64,000 nucleotides of DNA from Pseudodesulfovibrio sp. (GCA_016744135.1 JADGEX010000001.1:1933029-1997028), one strand, 5' to 3'; shown: positions 9,173 through 18,462, counted from the first letter of the stretch. Translations and numbers: made by a program. The notes: a model not told the origin generated them from the letters alone.

Positions 9173-9199
9173 ACCTGCACACGCCTTACCACGTAAAAT

Positions 9200-9255
9200 A
9201 GCCTCTTCACATTGATGCTTCTTTAAAGGAATCATGAGAGTGGAGAGGCTTTTTC
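9200..9255 (+). terminator. Terminator after the molybdoenzyme operon
   Basis: AGCCTCTTCAC (9200-9210) pairs with GTGGAGAGGCT (9240-9250), with one G-U pair and a long partly structured loop, followed by TTTTT. Confidence 0.6.
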
Positions 9256-9314
9256 CATATCTAAAGGCAACATGCAGCTTGCACAATGACCACTTTGAGA
9301 GTAATGATTCCTGA

Positions 9315-10589
9315 ATGCAAGCACGTTCAATAAAGCCCCTTCCTCCGGCGAGGCAGGTGGCGCTCGAAGCACTTTTCCGCTGCCTCATGAATAAGCAGGA
9401 CATTCAGGCTGCTCTTGATGTAGCGCTCTCCTCCGGCGAAATTGACCCCCGCGATGCGGGCCTCGCCACTGAACTCTCTTACGGGTATCTCCGTTACAAA
9501 AAACGCATAGAATATGTATTGTCGCGGTTCCTCAAGGATCCTAGCAAACTGACACCCAAAATGCGTCTGGCCATAGGTGTCGCGGCTTACGAAATCCTCT
9601 TTCTCGATAAAGTTCCCGCATACGCTTCCGTGGACTGGGCCGTAGAATTTTCCAAATCTAAACCGGGCGCACGACTTGCCGGTCTGTTCAATGCCGTTCT
9701 CCGGCGAGTATCCGAACTGGGCGACACTGCTCACGACCCGGATTTTTTCCGTAAGGACGCATCGTTGCCCGAATTTCTGAGTCGCTGGTACTCCTGCCCG
9801 CAATGGCTGGTTGACCTGTGGTGGCGGGAATACGGAGAAAAAGACGCCACCCAGTATCTTGAAGCACAACTCAAAGCACCAGCCCTCGGCTTTAATCTGT
9901 ATGGTCATCCCGAAGCAGAAGAACTGTACGGAGAGATTGCCGGCTGGCCGGAGATTATCGATATCGAAGGTATGAGCTTTGCCCTGCCTGCAGGGACCTC
10001 TTTTGAGGGAGAACCCGATCCGCCCATGTCCCGACAATCCTTTGCGGCCCGTCAGGCCGTGGAAGCACTTGATCCCGAAACATGGAACAGTCCCATTTGG
10101 GACGCATGCGCCGGACGTGGCGGCAAGACTCGGATATTGCTCGAAAAGGACATGTCAGTCTTCGCCTCTGACCCACACAGAGGTCGTCTGGCCGCGCTCC
10201 AACGAGAGTTGCCTGACGTAGAAACCTTTGTGGCCAATGCGGCTACGGATTCTCCGCCGAAAAAGCCCGGTTCCATTTTGCTCGATCTTCCCTGCTCCGG
10301 ACTGGGAGTCCTGTCTCGCAGGCCTGACACAAAATGGAAACGCAAACCCCACGATCTGGCCGACCTGACGCGCCTCCAGACCGAGATTCTGCAAAACGCC
10401 TACGACCATCTCCTTCCGGGGGGGGAAATCGCCATCATCACCTGCACTTTAAATCCAGAAGAAAACGAAGGGTTGATCGAAAAATTCGTCAGTGCCCACC
10501 CCAAAGTTTCGGTAAAAAAAGAATGGACCACACCACCGAATTCTCCGCTCAATGAATTCTTTTATGCAACACTGCTCAAGGTGAATTAA
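9315..10589 (+). CDS. rsmB: 16S rRNA m5C methyltransferase RsmB
   Basis: 424 residues in two parts: an N-terminal NusB-like RNA-binding domain (about 10-140) and a C-terminal Rossmann-fold SAM methyltransferase of the NOL1/NOP2/Sun family. Both catalytic cysteines are visible: PCSGLG (motif IV) and TCTLNPEENE (motif VI). This architecture defines RsmB, which methylates C967 of 16S rRNA. The start has no strong ribosome site. It stands alone between a terminator and an outer-membrane protein gene. Confidence 0.9.
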   Translation: MQARSIKPLPPARQVALEALFRCLMNKQDIQAALDVALSSGEIDPRDAGLATELSYGYLRYKKRIEYVLSRFLKDPSKLTPKMRLAIGVAAYEILFLDKVPAYASVDWAVEFSKSKPGARLAGLFNAVLRRVSELGDTAHDPDFFRKDASLPEFLSRWYSCPQWLVDLWWREYGEKDATQYLEAQLKAPALGFNLYGHPEAEELYGEIAGWPEIIDIEGMSFALPAGTSFEGEPDPPMSRQSFAARQAVEALDPETWNSPIWDACAGRGGKTRILLEKDMSVFASDPHRGRLAALQRELPDVETFVANAATDSPPKKPGSILLDLPCSGLGVLSRRPDTKWKRKPHDLADLTRLQTEILQNAYDHLLPGGEIAIITCTLNPEENEGLIEKFVSAHPKVSVKKEWTTPPNSPLNEFFYATLLKVN

Positions 10590-10672
10590 AAAAGAACTAG
10601 TTCTATTTAAAAAATTCAGGCACTAATATAGCCATTCCTATTCATGCTGAGTATCTATTCTGGAGACGCATA

Positions 10673-11365
10673 ATGATAAAGTCTGTTGTGAAAAAAAACC
10701 TGATAGCCTGTATTTTTGTATGTTTACTGTGTCCTTTGGCCTTTGCGAAAGACAATTTTTCCGGGCCTTATCTCGGAGCCCATTTGGGTGGAGCACAATT
10801 AGATAATACTATTATCGACAGCGACGGATATTCAACTCATCCAAAAGGGTATGAGTTCAACTATGACGACTCGAATCTTATTGGTGGCTTTGTTGGAGGC
10901 TATAATTGGCGAATCAATAATTGGGTGACAGGACTCGAGGCAGATTTCAATTTTGGTCAGATTGATGCCTCTTCCGATGCATTCGATACGTCGCAATATG
11001 ATGAAATCGTTAAATCGACACACAACTGGTCTTCAACCCTCCGAGGGCGCGTTGGTTATGTTTTCGATAATTTCTTCCCCTATATTACAGGCGGTTTAGC
11101 TGTCGCAAATATAACGAATAAACTCACAGATTATGATGGTGCCAATGTGGACCCAAGGGATTCCTATTCAAGCACGAAAAACCAAATAGGCTGGGTTGTC
11201 GGAGCAGGTGCAGAAATGGAAATATCCGAATCCTGGGGACTTCGCCTGGAAGGATTGCATATGAACTATGGGCGCGTTGACAATTCCACAGGTGCAAACA
11301 CGGCCTCTTTTGGACAGAGAAATAAAATGAACACCGTTCGGGTTGGACTTATTTATTTCTTTTAG
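10673..11365 (+). CDS. Outer-membrane beta-barrel protein (OmpA-like porin family)
   Basis: 230 residues with a cleavable signal (hydrophobic core to LAFA, residue 25). The mature protein opens with FSGPYLGAHLGGA and closes with VRVGLIYFF, the final aromatic residue expected of a barrel inserted by BamA. Glycine/aromatic alternation suggests eight strands, as in Omp25/RopB-type proteins. No periplasmic OmpA domain follows. It is a single-gene unit ending in a strong terminator. Lower G+C than its neighbours. Role unknown. Confidence 0.85.
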   Translation: MIKSVVKKNLIACIFVCLLCPLAFAKDNFSGPYLGAHLGGAQLDNTIIDSDGYSTHPKGYEFNYDDSNLIGGFVGGYNWRINNWVTGLEADFNFGQIDASSDAFDTSQYDEIVKSTHNWSSTLRGRVGYVFDNFFPYITGGLAVANITNKLTDYDGANVDPRDSYSSTKNQIGWVVGAGAEMEISESWGLRLEGLHMNYGRVDNSTGANTASFGQRNKMNTVRVGLIYFF

Positions 11366-11389
11366 TTCTTCTCTGTTTTTACAATGTGC

Positions 11390-11424
11390 AAAAGCGGGCA
11401 AAACAATGTTTTCTGCCCGCTTTT
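11390..11424 (+). terminator. Terminator of outer-membrane protein gene
   Basis: A perfect 11-bp stem, AAAAGCGGGCA (11390-11400) with TGCCCGCTTTT (11414-11424), 13-base loop; A- and T-runs on both sides make it usable from either strand, so it may also serve the convergent phage-type gene. Confidence 0.8.
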
Positions 11425-11476
11425 ACGTGTAAATTATACGTGTTGTTTTCTTTTTCCCGTTTTCTGACCTCAGTAC

Positions 11477-12061
11477 CTACCGTGCGCCCAATTTCGCTCC
11501 CAGCCAATTTTTCGGAGTGACTGATTCCGGGACACCTTCTCGTGCATCTACCCCCCGCGCTTCGCGCAATTTATCCTGATAAACCTTCCAATAGGACTGA
11601 GCCAGCGCGGTGGACCCCGAAAGTGGATATGCCAAAGTCGCGGCTAGACGCGCCGAGAGCGTCTCGGCCAGCAGAGAATCGTATTTCTTGGGATCCGCTT
11701 CACAACGGACATAGGAAATAAACAGCGGTGCTTCCTCATCACACAAGATAATATTGGACTGAATCTCCCAATCACGGACTTCTTCCCCATTGACACCCAC
11801 CACTTGAATTATGCGCAAAAAATCCACAGGCAGGTTGTACTTGTATTCCCACCGCCACAATGGGGCCACTGTCCCAGCGGCCAGCTCAGCCTGAGCCATG
11901 GCGCAATTCCACGGATGGGACCGCAAAACGGCATCACGCACGGCAGGCCAACGATGATTGCACAGTCCAGCAGCCTTGGAATTGTCACCAAGGGACATGA
12001 TAACGTCCTCACCCAAATCAAGCAGTGCATTGTTACAAATCTCAATCACACTCGTTGCCAT
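11477..12061 (-). CDS. Phage tail tubular protein A-like (podoviral gp11-type)
   Basis: 194 residues. The pattern IEICNNALLDLGED, then LCNHRWPAVRDAVLRSHPWN, then WEYKYNLPVDFLRII is what I associate with the tail tubular protein A / gp11 head-tail connector of T7-like phages. Start at 12061 with AGAGG ten bases upstream; a GTG seven codons earlier is less likely. It stands alone between a bacterial outer-membrane gene and asparaginase, with no other virion gene beside it. Length and frame are intact, suggesting a maintained gene. Part of the scattered phage-type set in this window. The family call is from pattern memory. Confidence 0.65.
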   Translation of the reverse strand: MATSVIEICNNALLDLGEDVIMSLGDNSKAAGLCNHRWPAVRDAVLRSHPWNCAMAQAELAAGTVAPLWRWEYKYNLPVDFLRIIQVVGVNGEEVRDWEIQSNIILCDEEAPLFISYVRCEADPKKYDSLLAETLSARLAATLAYPLSGSTALAQSYWKVYQDKLREARGVDAREGVPESVTPKNWLGAKLGAR

Positions 12062-12248
12062 AGTCGTTACCTCTCTTTTCACTCGTTAATGGAGCGCATC
12101 CTAGCTGCCCGGCACAGTGACCGGAGGCGAAAAAAGATAACACGAGTTTTGGTCAACCTCATAAAATGTTAACGAATGTCATAAAAAAGCAAACGATTGG
12201 CATATAAAAGCACCTTGACACACTTTTCAATAAGGCCATTTGGCAAAC

Positions 12249-12280
12249 AAAAAAACGCCTCCCCAAACAGGAGAGGCGCC
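12249..12280 (-). terminator. Terminator of asparaginase gene
   Basis: On the minus strand GCGCCTC...GAGGCG (12256-12261 with 12273-12278) is followed by TTTTTTTG. It lies 25 bases beyond the asparaginase stop. Confidence 0.8.
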
Positions 12281-12304
12281 AATAAAAAGCATTGAACCCA
12301 AAGA

Positions 12305-13300
12305 CTATACTTCGTCGAATAATCTTCGAATTTCATTCATATCAGACGTAAGCCCAAGAGCGCACAGAAGCCGGATTCGTGCCTTAGGACCACCCAGTCT
12401 TCCACAAAGGATAACGCCCTTGCTCTCCAGATCAGCACCGCCGCCGGGATACCCATACACAGGCCAGACGCCACCCTCGATACACCGTGTTGCCAGCACC
12501 ACGGGAACGCCTTCTTTTATGCAGTCTTCAACACCCTCAACGACATCCGGTGGAATATTCCCCGCGCCAAACCCTTCAATCACAATCCCTTTCACACCAA
12601 CACTTTTGGCATGATCGATAAATGATCGATCCATCCCTGTATATGCTGTAATAAGGGCTACGTCCTGATCAATGGATTCCGGGCTGACCTTGCGCCGACG
12701 GTTTGGAGTGGAATGTTGCCTTGCCAACACAACGGACTCCCCTGCCACGTATCCAACCACCCCAGCTTCCCGAGACTCAAACGCATCAACATTCAAGGAG
12801 TTCACCTTGACAGCTTCACGGGCAGAAAAAATGCGATCCGTCATCAAAATACAAGCACCTACTCCCGGAGGCAAAGGAAGCAAGCAGGCACGAATGCCGT
12901 TGCTCAAATTACGAATACCGTCATACCCTGACTCTGAATAGTAACGCATGGATCCGGTCAAAATAATCGGCTTGTCGGAATCAATGACGAGATCACACAT
13001 GTAGGCGGTCTCAACCAATGTGTCAGTACCGTGCAGAATAATGGCCCCAATCACACACTCTTCATTCAAAGCCGCTTCAACGTCTCTGGCGAGTTGAAAC
13101 ATATCCTTTGGTGTCATGTGGGGACTCGGCTTGTCCGACCACAAAACAGGTCGCAATGAAGCATTCTCACCTTGAGGAACAAGCTGTTTGAGAAGCTGAT
13201 CGAAGTTACCGCCAGGTGCCACACCAGGCACACCTTTGACCGGTGACATTCCAATGGTTCCACCAGTAAAAAACACCGCTATTTCAGTCTTTTTTGCCAT
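12305..13300 (-). CDS. L-asparaginase family protein
   Basis: 331 residues; hydrolyses asparagine (and often glutamine) to the acid and ammonia. Both catalytic Thr motifs are present: FFTGGTIGM near the start and ILHGTDTLVETA around residue 95. The Lys of the second triad would lie after IILTGSMR. No signal peptide, so a cytoplasmic type is inferred. The ATG at 13300 is 29 bases downstream of the DsbA-family gene, so the two may share a transcript. Confidence 0.92.
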   Translation of the reverse strand: MAKKTEIAVFFTGGTIGMSPVKGVPGVAPGGNFDQLLKQLVPQGENASLRPVLWSDKPSPHMTPKDMFQLARDVEAALNEECVIGAIILHGTDTLVETAYMCDLVIDSDKPIILTGSMRYYSESGYDGIRNLSNGIRACLLPLPPGVGACILMTDRIFSAREAVKVNSLNVDAFESREAGVVGYVAGESVVLARQHSTPNRRRKVSPESIDQDVALITAYTGMDRSFIDHAKSVGVKGIVIEGFGAGNIPPDVVEGVEDCIKEGVPVVLATRCIEGGVWPVYGYPGGGADLESKGVILCGRLGGPKARIRLLCALGLTSDMNEIRRLFDEV

Positions 13301-13329
13301 ATTCTATCCATTGTTGCGGTTCGTTGCAG

Positions 13330-13956
13330 TTATTCGTTTTCGCGAGGAGTTGCCTGACGCTTAACTGCTTCTTGCAGAGCTTTGCGGAAGGTGCTTTCAT
13401 GCACAGCTCCCGTGATGGGAGGCAGCCCCTCTATAATAAACATTGGCAATGCAGTCACTCCGGCGGAACGCGCTGCTTCAGACCCTTGTGCTACGAGTTC
13501 AGCATACTGATGTTCTTCAAGAGACGCTTGAAGACCTGCCCGATCCAGACCACAGGATTCACCTACATCCAACAGTACATCCATGTCGCCAATATTTTCT
13601 CCGTCCGTAAAACAAGCCTTGAAGACCGCGTTGTGGAAAACGTGATAGGTCCCATGCTCGCGGGCATACTCTGCCGCTTCAAGAGAAAGACGAGTATTAC
13701 TCAATAACGCCATATCCCCAAAAACAATACCATACGGTTTACCGCGCTGATTACACGTTATGGAGGCCTGATCAATATCAAACTGATTGAAACACTCAGT
13801 CATGGGTTGCCCCTGCGCCGGAGTTTCTGGATGCAATTCGTGCGGAACCCATGTGTCCTCAATATCAAATTCATTTTTCAGGTGATCGACAATTCCCGTG
13901 CCGACATAGCAAAACGGTCAAACGAAGTCAGAAAAAATACGTATCTTGATGGGCAT
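13330..13956 (-). CDS. DsbA/FrnE-family oxidoreductase, probable selenoprotein (in-frame TGA = Sec13)
   Basis: The frame runs from the ATG at 13956 (AAGGA upstream) to 13330 with one interruption, a TGA at 13920-13918, codon 13. Read through, the N-terminus is MPIKIRIFSDFV-U-PFCYVGTGIV, placing selenocysteine exactly at the first Cys of the CPFC redox motif; Cys16 remains. The rest (208 residues) matches the FrnE/DsbA family: HELHPETP, TCNQRGKPYG, a helical insert, and GVTALPMFII with the cis-Pro. The flanking residues are family-like on both sides of the TGA, which favours recoding over decay. A short hairpin can be drawn after the TGA (13917-13896), but I cannot define a convincing SECIS element. 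Standard gene calling would start it late, near 13836. Confidence 0.8.
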
Positions 13957-14091
13957 GATGTATCCTTGTTTTTCCAACTCTAAGTTTCAGACGGAAAAAG
14001 TAAAGGATCATTTCCGCACGGAAGTATTCAGGAACGAAAAAGAAAGAGGGGGCACTGGCAGAATAAATCTATCGCCAAAAGGCGTTAAAAC

Positions 14092-14245
14092 TCAAATAAA
14101 AGAAATCGGTCGGGAGCCTTTCCTCTCTCCCGACCGATGGGTCAGTCATGCGGGGACGACTGACAAACGCCGGGTAGGCGCAGGGACTCTCAAACCTCAC
14201 ATATACCCGGCTGTCTTGGTCCGAAATTATCTCGGACCAAAAACA
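14092..14245 (-). ncRNA. Candidate structured small RNA with intrinsic terminator
   Basis: Four consecutive perfect stems lie in 150 bases: 14216-14224/14232-14240 (9 bp), 14169-14176/14204-14211 (8 bp with a 27-base inner region), 14141-14147/14158-14164 (7 bp) and 14105-14116/14127-14138 (12 bp). On the minus strand the last stem is followed by TTCTTTTATTTGAG, a terminator-like U-rich tail; the plus strand has no such tail, which sets the direction. No convincing protein is encoded. It lies between the selenoprotein gene and a divergent gene. I do not recognise it as 6S, SRP, tmRNA or a known riboswitch. Confidence 0.55.
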
Positions 14246-14345
14246 AAATTCACACTACGTTTTAAGTATCAACTCTAGCAAAATGAAGGCCAAGAAAAAA
14301 CGGCGGAATTCCTACGTTTCTCCATTGAAACACATATTTCCCTTT

Positions 14346-14389
14346 ACATTTTTGGTAAAAATAAAAAAATAAATCACATTTTTGGTAAA
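14346..14389. repeat. Two 14-bp direct repeats, 30 bp apart
   Basis: ACATTTTTGGTAAA occurs at 14346-14359 and again at 14376-14389. The 30-base period is close to three helical turns, so both copies face the same side of the DNA. The AT-rich setting between two divergently transcribed units suggests binding sites for a regulator. Confidence 0.6.
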
Positions 14390-14522
14390 CAATTAACTTT
14401 CCTCATCTCATTTAATCATACCCCAAATTACACATTTGACCTGCTTCCCCGACAGTTATATACTAATAGATAATAAGAACAGTAATCTGGGAGCACACCG
14501 AACCGGGGAGGTTCCCGTGCAC

Positions 14523-14969
14523 ATGAAGACAAAAAGCGCACTGGTTGTATTTACGGGCCTCCTTGTGGCCTTTGCTACGATCTTTCTCTTTGACTACACC
14601 GACGATTACATGGAAGACCGCTTTGTCCAGGCCATCGAGAAGCAAAAAACCTATGCTGGTGACACTTTTTCATTGGACGCCCTTATGGAATACTACGACT
14701 GGGATGTCGTCTGCATCCTCTTACCGGACGAAGAACACTCTCTTAAAAACAGACTGGGTCGGCCCTACAAAGGTAAAAAGATAAGCCCGGATTCATGGAG
14801 TTTGATTTTCGTCAAGGGCAAAAGCGTTCTTGCAGAAATCCCCATAGCTCGATCATTTCTCCAACCACCACTCCAACTTGAGGAACCATGTTTCGAAAGA
14901 TGGGCTGCCATTTTCAGCATTAACCACGACCAAAACGGCGACCTGCGTCTCTTCGTCGTCGGCCAATAA
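14523..14969 (+). CDS. Membrane-anchored protein of unknown function
   Basis: 148 residues with one N-terminal transmembrane segment (about 5-23) and a soluble, probably periplasmic remainder that includes a DWDVVCILLPDE strand-turn region and two cysteines. No family recognised. GGGGAGG lies 11 bases before the ATG at 14523 and five before an in-frame GTG at 14517, so either could be the start. It ends six bases before the sirtuin gene and is likely cotranscribed with it. Confidence 0.75.
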   Translation: MKTKSALVVFTGLLVAFATIFLFDYTDDYMEDRFVQAIEKQKTYAGDTFSLDALMEYYDWDVVCILLPDEEHSLKNRLGRPYKGKKISPDSWSLIFVKGKSVLAEIPIARSFLQPPLQLEEPCFERWAAIFSINHDQNGDLRLFVVGQ

Positions 14970-14975
14970 AATACC

Positions 14976-15719
14976 ATGTCCAATCATGCTCTTGAGAATG
15001 CGTCGCAGGCGCTGAAAAACGCACGTTGCGCCATGGCCTTTACCGGCGCGGGAATTTCCGTAGAGTCCGGCATCCCGCCTTTTCGCGGTCCCGGCGGTGT
15101 CTGGTCAAAGTATGACCCCGAAAAATTCGAAAAAGGATACTTCAAACGGCATCCTGACGAAGTCTGGCCGCTCCTGAAAGAGATTTTCTTTGACATGCTG
15201 GAAAAAGCCAAACCCAACCCGGCGCACATCGCGTTAGCTCAATTGGAAAGCGAAGGGAAACTGGCCGGAGTCGTCACACAAAACATCGACTCATTGCATC
15301 AGGAAGCAGGAAGCTCTGTGGTTCACGAATATCACGGCTCCACCCGACGCATGCAGTGCATGAGTTGCCGCACGTTCTTCGATTCTCACTCCATACCTCT
15401 GGACAAACTCCCCCCGGCTTGTCCGGCCTGTGGCGGTCTGCTCAAACCAGATTTCATTTTTTTTGGCGAAGGCATCCCCACCGACGTGCACCGGGCAGCA
15501 ACGGACCTCGCCAAACAATCGGATGTCTGTCTGATCGTCGGCACGGGAGGACAAGTCATGCCCGCCGGACGCATTCCGTATATCGTAAAAAATCGTGGAG
15601 GAACGATCATTGAAATCAACCTCCACGACACGGACTACAGCTACACGACCAGCGACTATCTTCTGCAAGGAAAGGCCGGGGATATGACGCCAAGACTGGC
15701 ACGACTAGCAATGGCGTAA
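14976..15719 (+). CDS. cobB: NAD-dependent protein deacylase (sirtuin, CobB-like)
   Basis: 247 residues. FTGAGIS and ESGIPPFRG bind NAD, TQNIDSLH and EYHGS give the catalytic His, and CMSC...CPAC form the zinc site. It removes acyl groups from lysines. The Tyr-x-x-Arg pair that recognises succinyl/malonyl lysine in SIRT5-type enzymes is not evident after the PFRG loop, so plain deacetylation is inferred. A PatZ-like acetyltransferase is encoded about 9 kb away, giving both halves of a reversible acetylation system in this window. Confidence 0.93.
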   Translation: MSNHALENASQALKNARCAMAFTGAGISVESGIPPFRGPGGVWSKYDPEKFEKGYFKRHPDEVWPLLKEIFFDMLEKAKPNPAHIALAQLESEGKLAGVVTQNIDSLHQEAGSSVVHEYHGSTRRMQCMSCRTFFDSHSIPLDKLPPACPACGGLLKPDFIFFGEGIPTDVHRAATDLAKQSDVCLIVGTGGQVMPAGRIPYIVKNRGGTIIEINLHDTDYSYTTSDYLLQGKAGDMTPRLARLAMA

Positions 15720-15750
15720 CAAATTATCCAAGCCTCATTCAAATAAAAAA

Positions 15751-15780
15751 AGCCCCTCGTCAACGAATGGACGAGGGGCT
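15751..15780. terminator. Bidirectional terminator between cobB and galE
   Basis: A perfect 11-bp stem, AGCCCCTCGTC/GACGAGGGGCT, with an 8-base loop. The minus strand (galE side) has TTTTTTTATTT after it; the plus side has only a weak T-tract. Confidence 0.85.
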
Positions 15781-15802
15781 TCAAATTTCCTTTCGAAAAA
15801 GC

Positions 15803-16780
15803 TTATGCAAGGTCTTTCTGATGCCAATCCCAAGCGGTCCGCACAATGTCTCGTACATTACCGAACTGTGGATTCCACCCCAGCACACCATGTGCAGCCT
15901 TAGCCGAACTGACTAGAGACGGGGAATCTCCAGGGCGACGTTCAGATTCCGTTACCGGAATATCTCTCCCCGACACTTCCTGCGCCACGTCGATAATTTC
16001 ACGTACCGAAAAGCCGTTGCCGTTGCCAAGATTAAAGGCACGTGATGCACCGCCCGACTCGAGATACTCCAACGCCTTCACATGCGCATTCGCCAAATCG
16101 GTAACATGAATATAATCACGCAGGCAGGTACCATCCGGGGTGGGATAATCAGTCCCGAAAATAGTGATGTTGTCGCGCAAACCAAGTGCGGCATGCAAAA
16201 TAAGCGGAATAAGGTGAGTTTCAGGCTGATGCCGTTCGCCGATTTCACCATCCGGGTCTGCTCCGGCAGCATTAAAATACCGTAAACAGACATGCTTAAG
16301 TCCATAAGCGTGGTCATAGTCCGCCAACATCTGCTCGATCATTCGCTTGGACCATGCATAGGGAGACAACGGAGAAAGGGGATGATCTTCAGCAATAACA
16401 TCCGTTACCGGCTCTCCGTACACTGCAGCCGTAGACGAAAAAACCAACCGCTTCACATCGGCTTCCAGCATGGCATCCAACAGATTCAATGTATTACGAA
16501 CATTGTTTCCGTAATACATATCCGGTTTCTCCACGGATTCACCCACGGCAATAAACGCGGCAAAATGGAGGACTTCACCAATATCATGTCGGGAAAAAAC
16601 GCCTTTCAAAAACGCAGAATCGGCCAGATCACCCTGCTCAAATTCGCCCCATTTGAGAAAATCACGGTGGCCGGCCACCAGAGAGTCCAAAACCACGACC
16701 TCACGTCCCAGAGAAGATAAGGCTTTGGCCGCATGGGAACCAATATATCCGGCACCGCCGGTGATAAGTGTCTTTTTCAT
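15803..16780 (-). CDS. galE: UDP-glucose 4-epimerase
   Basis: 325-residue extended short-chain dehydrogenase. TLITGGAGYIGSH is the NAD-binding motif, Ser-x-Tyr-x3-Lys appears as SPYAWSKRM with VFSSTAAVYG before it, and LRYFNAAGADPDG is the UDP-sugar epimerase signature. Interconverts UDP-glucose and UDP-galactose for envelope polysaccharide. I chose the ATG at 16780 (MKKTLITGG) rather than one six codons upstream. It is the only sugar-nucleotide gene here. Confidence 0.95.
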   Translation of the reverse strand: MKKTLITGGAGYIGSHAAKALSSLGREVVVLDSLVAGHRDFLKWGEFEQGDLADSAFLKGVFSRHDIGEVLHFAAFIAVGESVEKPDMYYGNNVRNTLNLLDAMLEADVKRLVFSSTAAVYGEPVTDVIAEDHPLSPLSPYAWSKRMIEQMLADYDHAYGLKHVCLRYFNAAGADPDGEIGERHQPETHLIPLILHAALGLRDNITIFGTDYPTPDGTCLRDYIHVTDLANAHVKALEYLESGGASRAFNLGNGNGFSVREIIDVAQEVSGRDIPVTESERRPGDSPSLVSSAKAAHGVLGWNPQFGNVRDIVRTAWDWHQKDLA

Positions 16781-16827
16781 GAGGTCGTCATACTCCACAG
16801 ATCAACGAAAGAGAAGTGGACTTTGTG

Positions 16828-18462
16828 CTATGACTGCATGCGTCCGATCAATTCCTTGAGAGATCCGGCCAGTGTGGACAAATCATTTAACGCGGCCCGG
16901 GACTCGCCCATGGCGTGGGCGGTCTCACTTGAAATGGTATTGATCTCATCCGTAGCCCGATTGACCTGCTCACTGGTGGCAGACTGTTCTTCCGCTGCCG
17001 TAGCAATGGACCGGATCTGATCCGCAGCCATATCGACACTTTCCCGGATACGCTGCATGGATTCACCGGCCTTGGACACTAAATCCGTAGACTGCTGAAT
17101 GGATGCTACCGCGTCTTCCGTGGCCGCGACATTTTGCTGCGTACCAACACGAATGGACTGAATGGCTCCGTGCACTTTCTTGGTCGCATCCATGGTCTTC
17201 TCAGCCAATTTGCGCACTTCGTCCGCAACCACGGCAAACCCACGACCGGCCTCACCGGCACGGGCGGCCTCAATAGCCGCATTCAAGGCCAACAGGTTCG
17301 TCTGGTCGGCAATATCATCAATGACCTGCATAATGGCCCCGATGTCCTCAGTTTGCTGATCCAACCCGGCCATGGACTCCTTGAGCTGTGCGGACTGTGT
17401 CCCAACTCCTTGGATGGCACCAACCACCTGATGCACCAGCTCGGCCCCTTCTTCGGCAATACTCCGCATTTCTTCCGCATTGCTGGAGGCATCTCCGGCG
17501 TTTCGAGCGACTTCGAGTACCGTGGCATTCATCTGTTCCATGGCCGTGGCCGTTTCACTGGCCCGATCACGTTGAATATCCGAGCCATGACTGGCCTCGT
17601 CCACCTGCTGCGACAACGTCGAAGAAGCAGCGTCAAGCTGATCAGCTATGGAATCGGCTTCCCTGGCTGTTTCCATAAGCAATTCATGTTGATGCTTGGC
17701 TTCTTGTTCACTCTGTTTAATTTCGGTTGTTTCTGTCAGAATAGTAAAGGCACCGACAATTTTTCCATCCAAATCCTTAATCGGCGAAATATCCACGAGC
17801 AGATGATATGGGCGCCCTTTACGGCCTTCGCCAGCCGTAGCCTGACCAATTATCACCTTATCTTCGCGCATGCATTGACCAAGCATGGTGGATCGACTGG
17901 CGTCGCCATAAACAAACTCGGCCATAGGCATACCGATGAACGTCTCCGGTAATTCATCGATCTGAAGCAAATCAAGTTCCGGCTGGTTCAAAAAAGTGAT
18001 GATTTCATCCTGATCAACGACCACACAGGGTTGGGTCATGTTGGTCAACAATCCTTGTGACATGCCGAGTTTGGTCTTGAGCTCCGCAGTCATATCCTGC
18101 ACGGCCCCAATGGTCTCACTGATAATATCTTTGGCTTCGTAATGAATGGTGGCGTTATAATTACCTTTGGCCACCTCATGCGTAAATTCGGAAAGATTAG
18201 AAAGAGGCTTGATCAAGGTTTTGACCAAAATGATACCACCAAGAAAAGAAACCAATATTCCACACGTGACAATAATGACACTGACCAGCAAAACGCCATT
18301 GATCATACTATCCCGACTGGCCTGATCAAGATTCAATCCATCCAACACGGAATTAACCTGAAAAATGATGCCACAGGCAAGGACGATGGCCGTGACGGCC
18401 ACCATAAAGACAACACCACTGACGAGCTTGAAACGAAAAGGAACTTTCTTCGGATTGAACAT
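16828..18462 (-). CDS. Methyl-accepting chemotaxis protein with PAS domain
   Basis: 544 residues. Order: transmembrane segment (about 13-34), a very short periplasmic loop, second transmembrane segment (about 52-76), HAMP linker, PAS domain (about 140-250, with a PAC-like [10 protein letters not shown] region), then the coiled-coil signalling domain with the conserved hairpin tip ([19 protein letters not shown], quoted within the 20-residue limit). The tiny periplasmic part points to cytosolic sensing through the PAS, for example redox or oxygen by heme or flavin. No C-terminal CheR-docking pentapeptide. Start at 18462 (MFNPKKVPF) preferred over a start 14 codons upstream. Confidence 0.93.
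   Translation of the reverse strand: MFNPKKVPFRFKLVSGVVFMVAVTAIVLACGIIFQVNSVLDGLNLDQASRDSMINGVLLVSVIIVTCGILVSFLGGIILVKTLIKPLSNLSEFTHEVAKGNYNATIHYEAKDIISETIGAVQDMTAELKTKLGMSQGLLTNMTQPCVVVDQDEIITFLNQPELDLLQIDELPETFIGMPMAEFVYGDASRSTMLGQCMREDKVIIGQATAGEGRKGRPYHLLVDISPIKDLDGKIVGAFTILTETTEIKQSEQEAKHQHELLMETAREADSIADQLDAASSTLSQQVDEASHGSDIQRDRASETATAMEQMNATVLEVARNAGDASSNAEEMRSIAEEGAELVHQVVGAIQGVGTQSAQLKESMAGLDQQTEDIGAIMQVIDDIADQTNLLALNAAIEAARAGEAGRGFAVVADEVRKLAEKTMDATKKVHGAIQSIRVGTQQNVAATEDAVASIQQSTDLVSKAGESMQRIRESVDMAADQIRSIATAAEEQSATSEQVNRATDEINTISSETAHAMGESRAALNDLSTLAGSLKELIGRMQS

Noticed and set aside
13896..13917. Hairpin after the TGA as a definite SECIS element
   Set aside because: Only 3+3 bp with a bulge, and the loop lacks the expected GG; reported only as a possible structure.
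13918..13920. Reading the TGA as a pseudogene-making stop in the DsbA-family gene
   Set aside because: The TGA falls exactly on the redox Cys and the frame is intact elsewhere, so recoding is more likely; a single-base mutation from TGC cannot be fully excluded.
13946..14278. A 110-codon plus-strand frame upstream of the selenoprotein gene
   Set aside because: It runs through the four hairpins of the candidate RNA, is basic and low in structure, and has no ribosome site.
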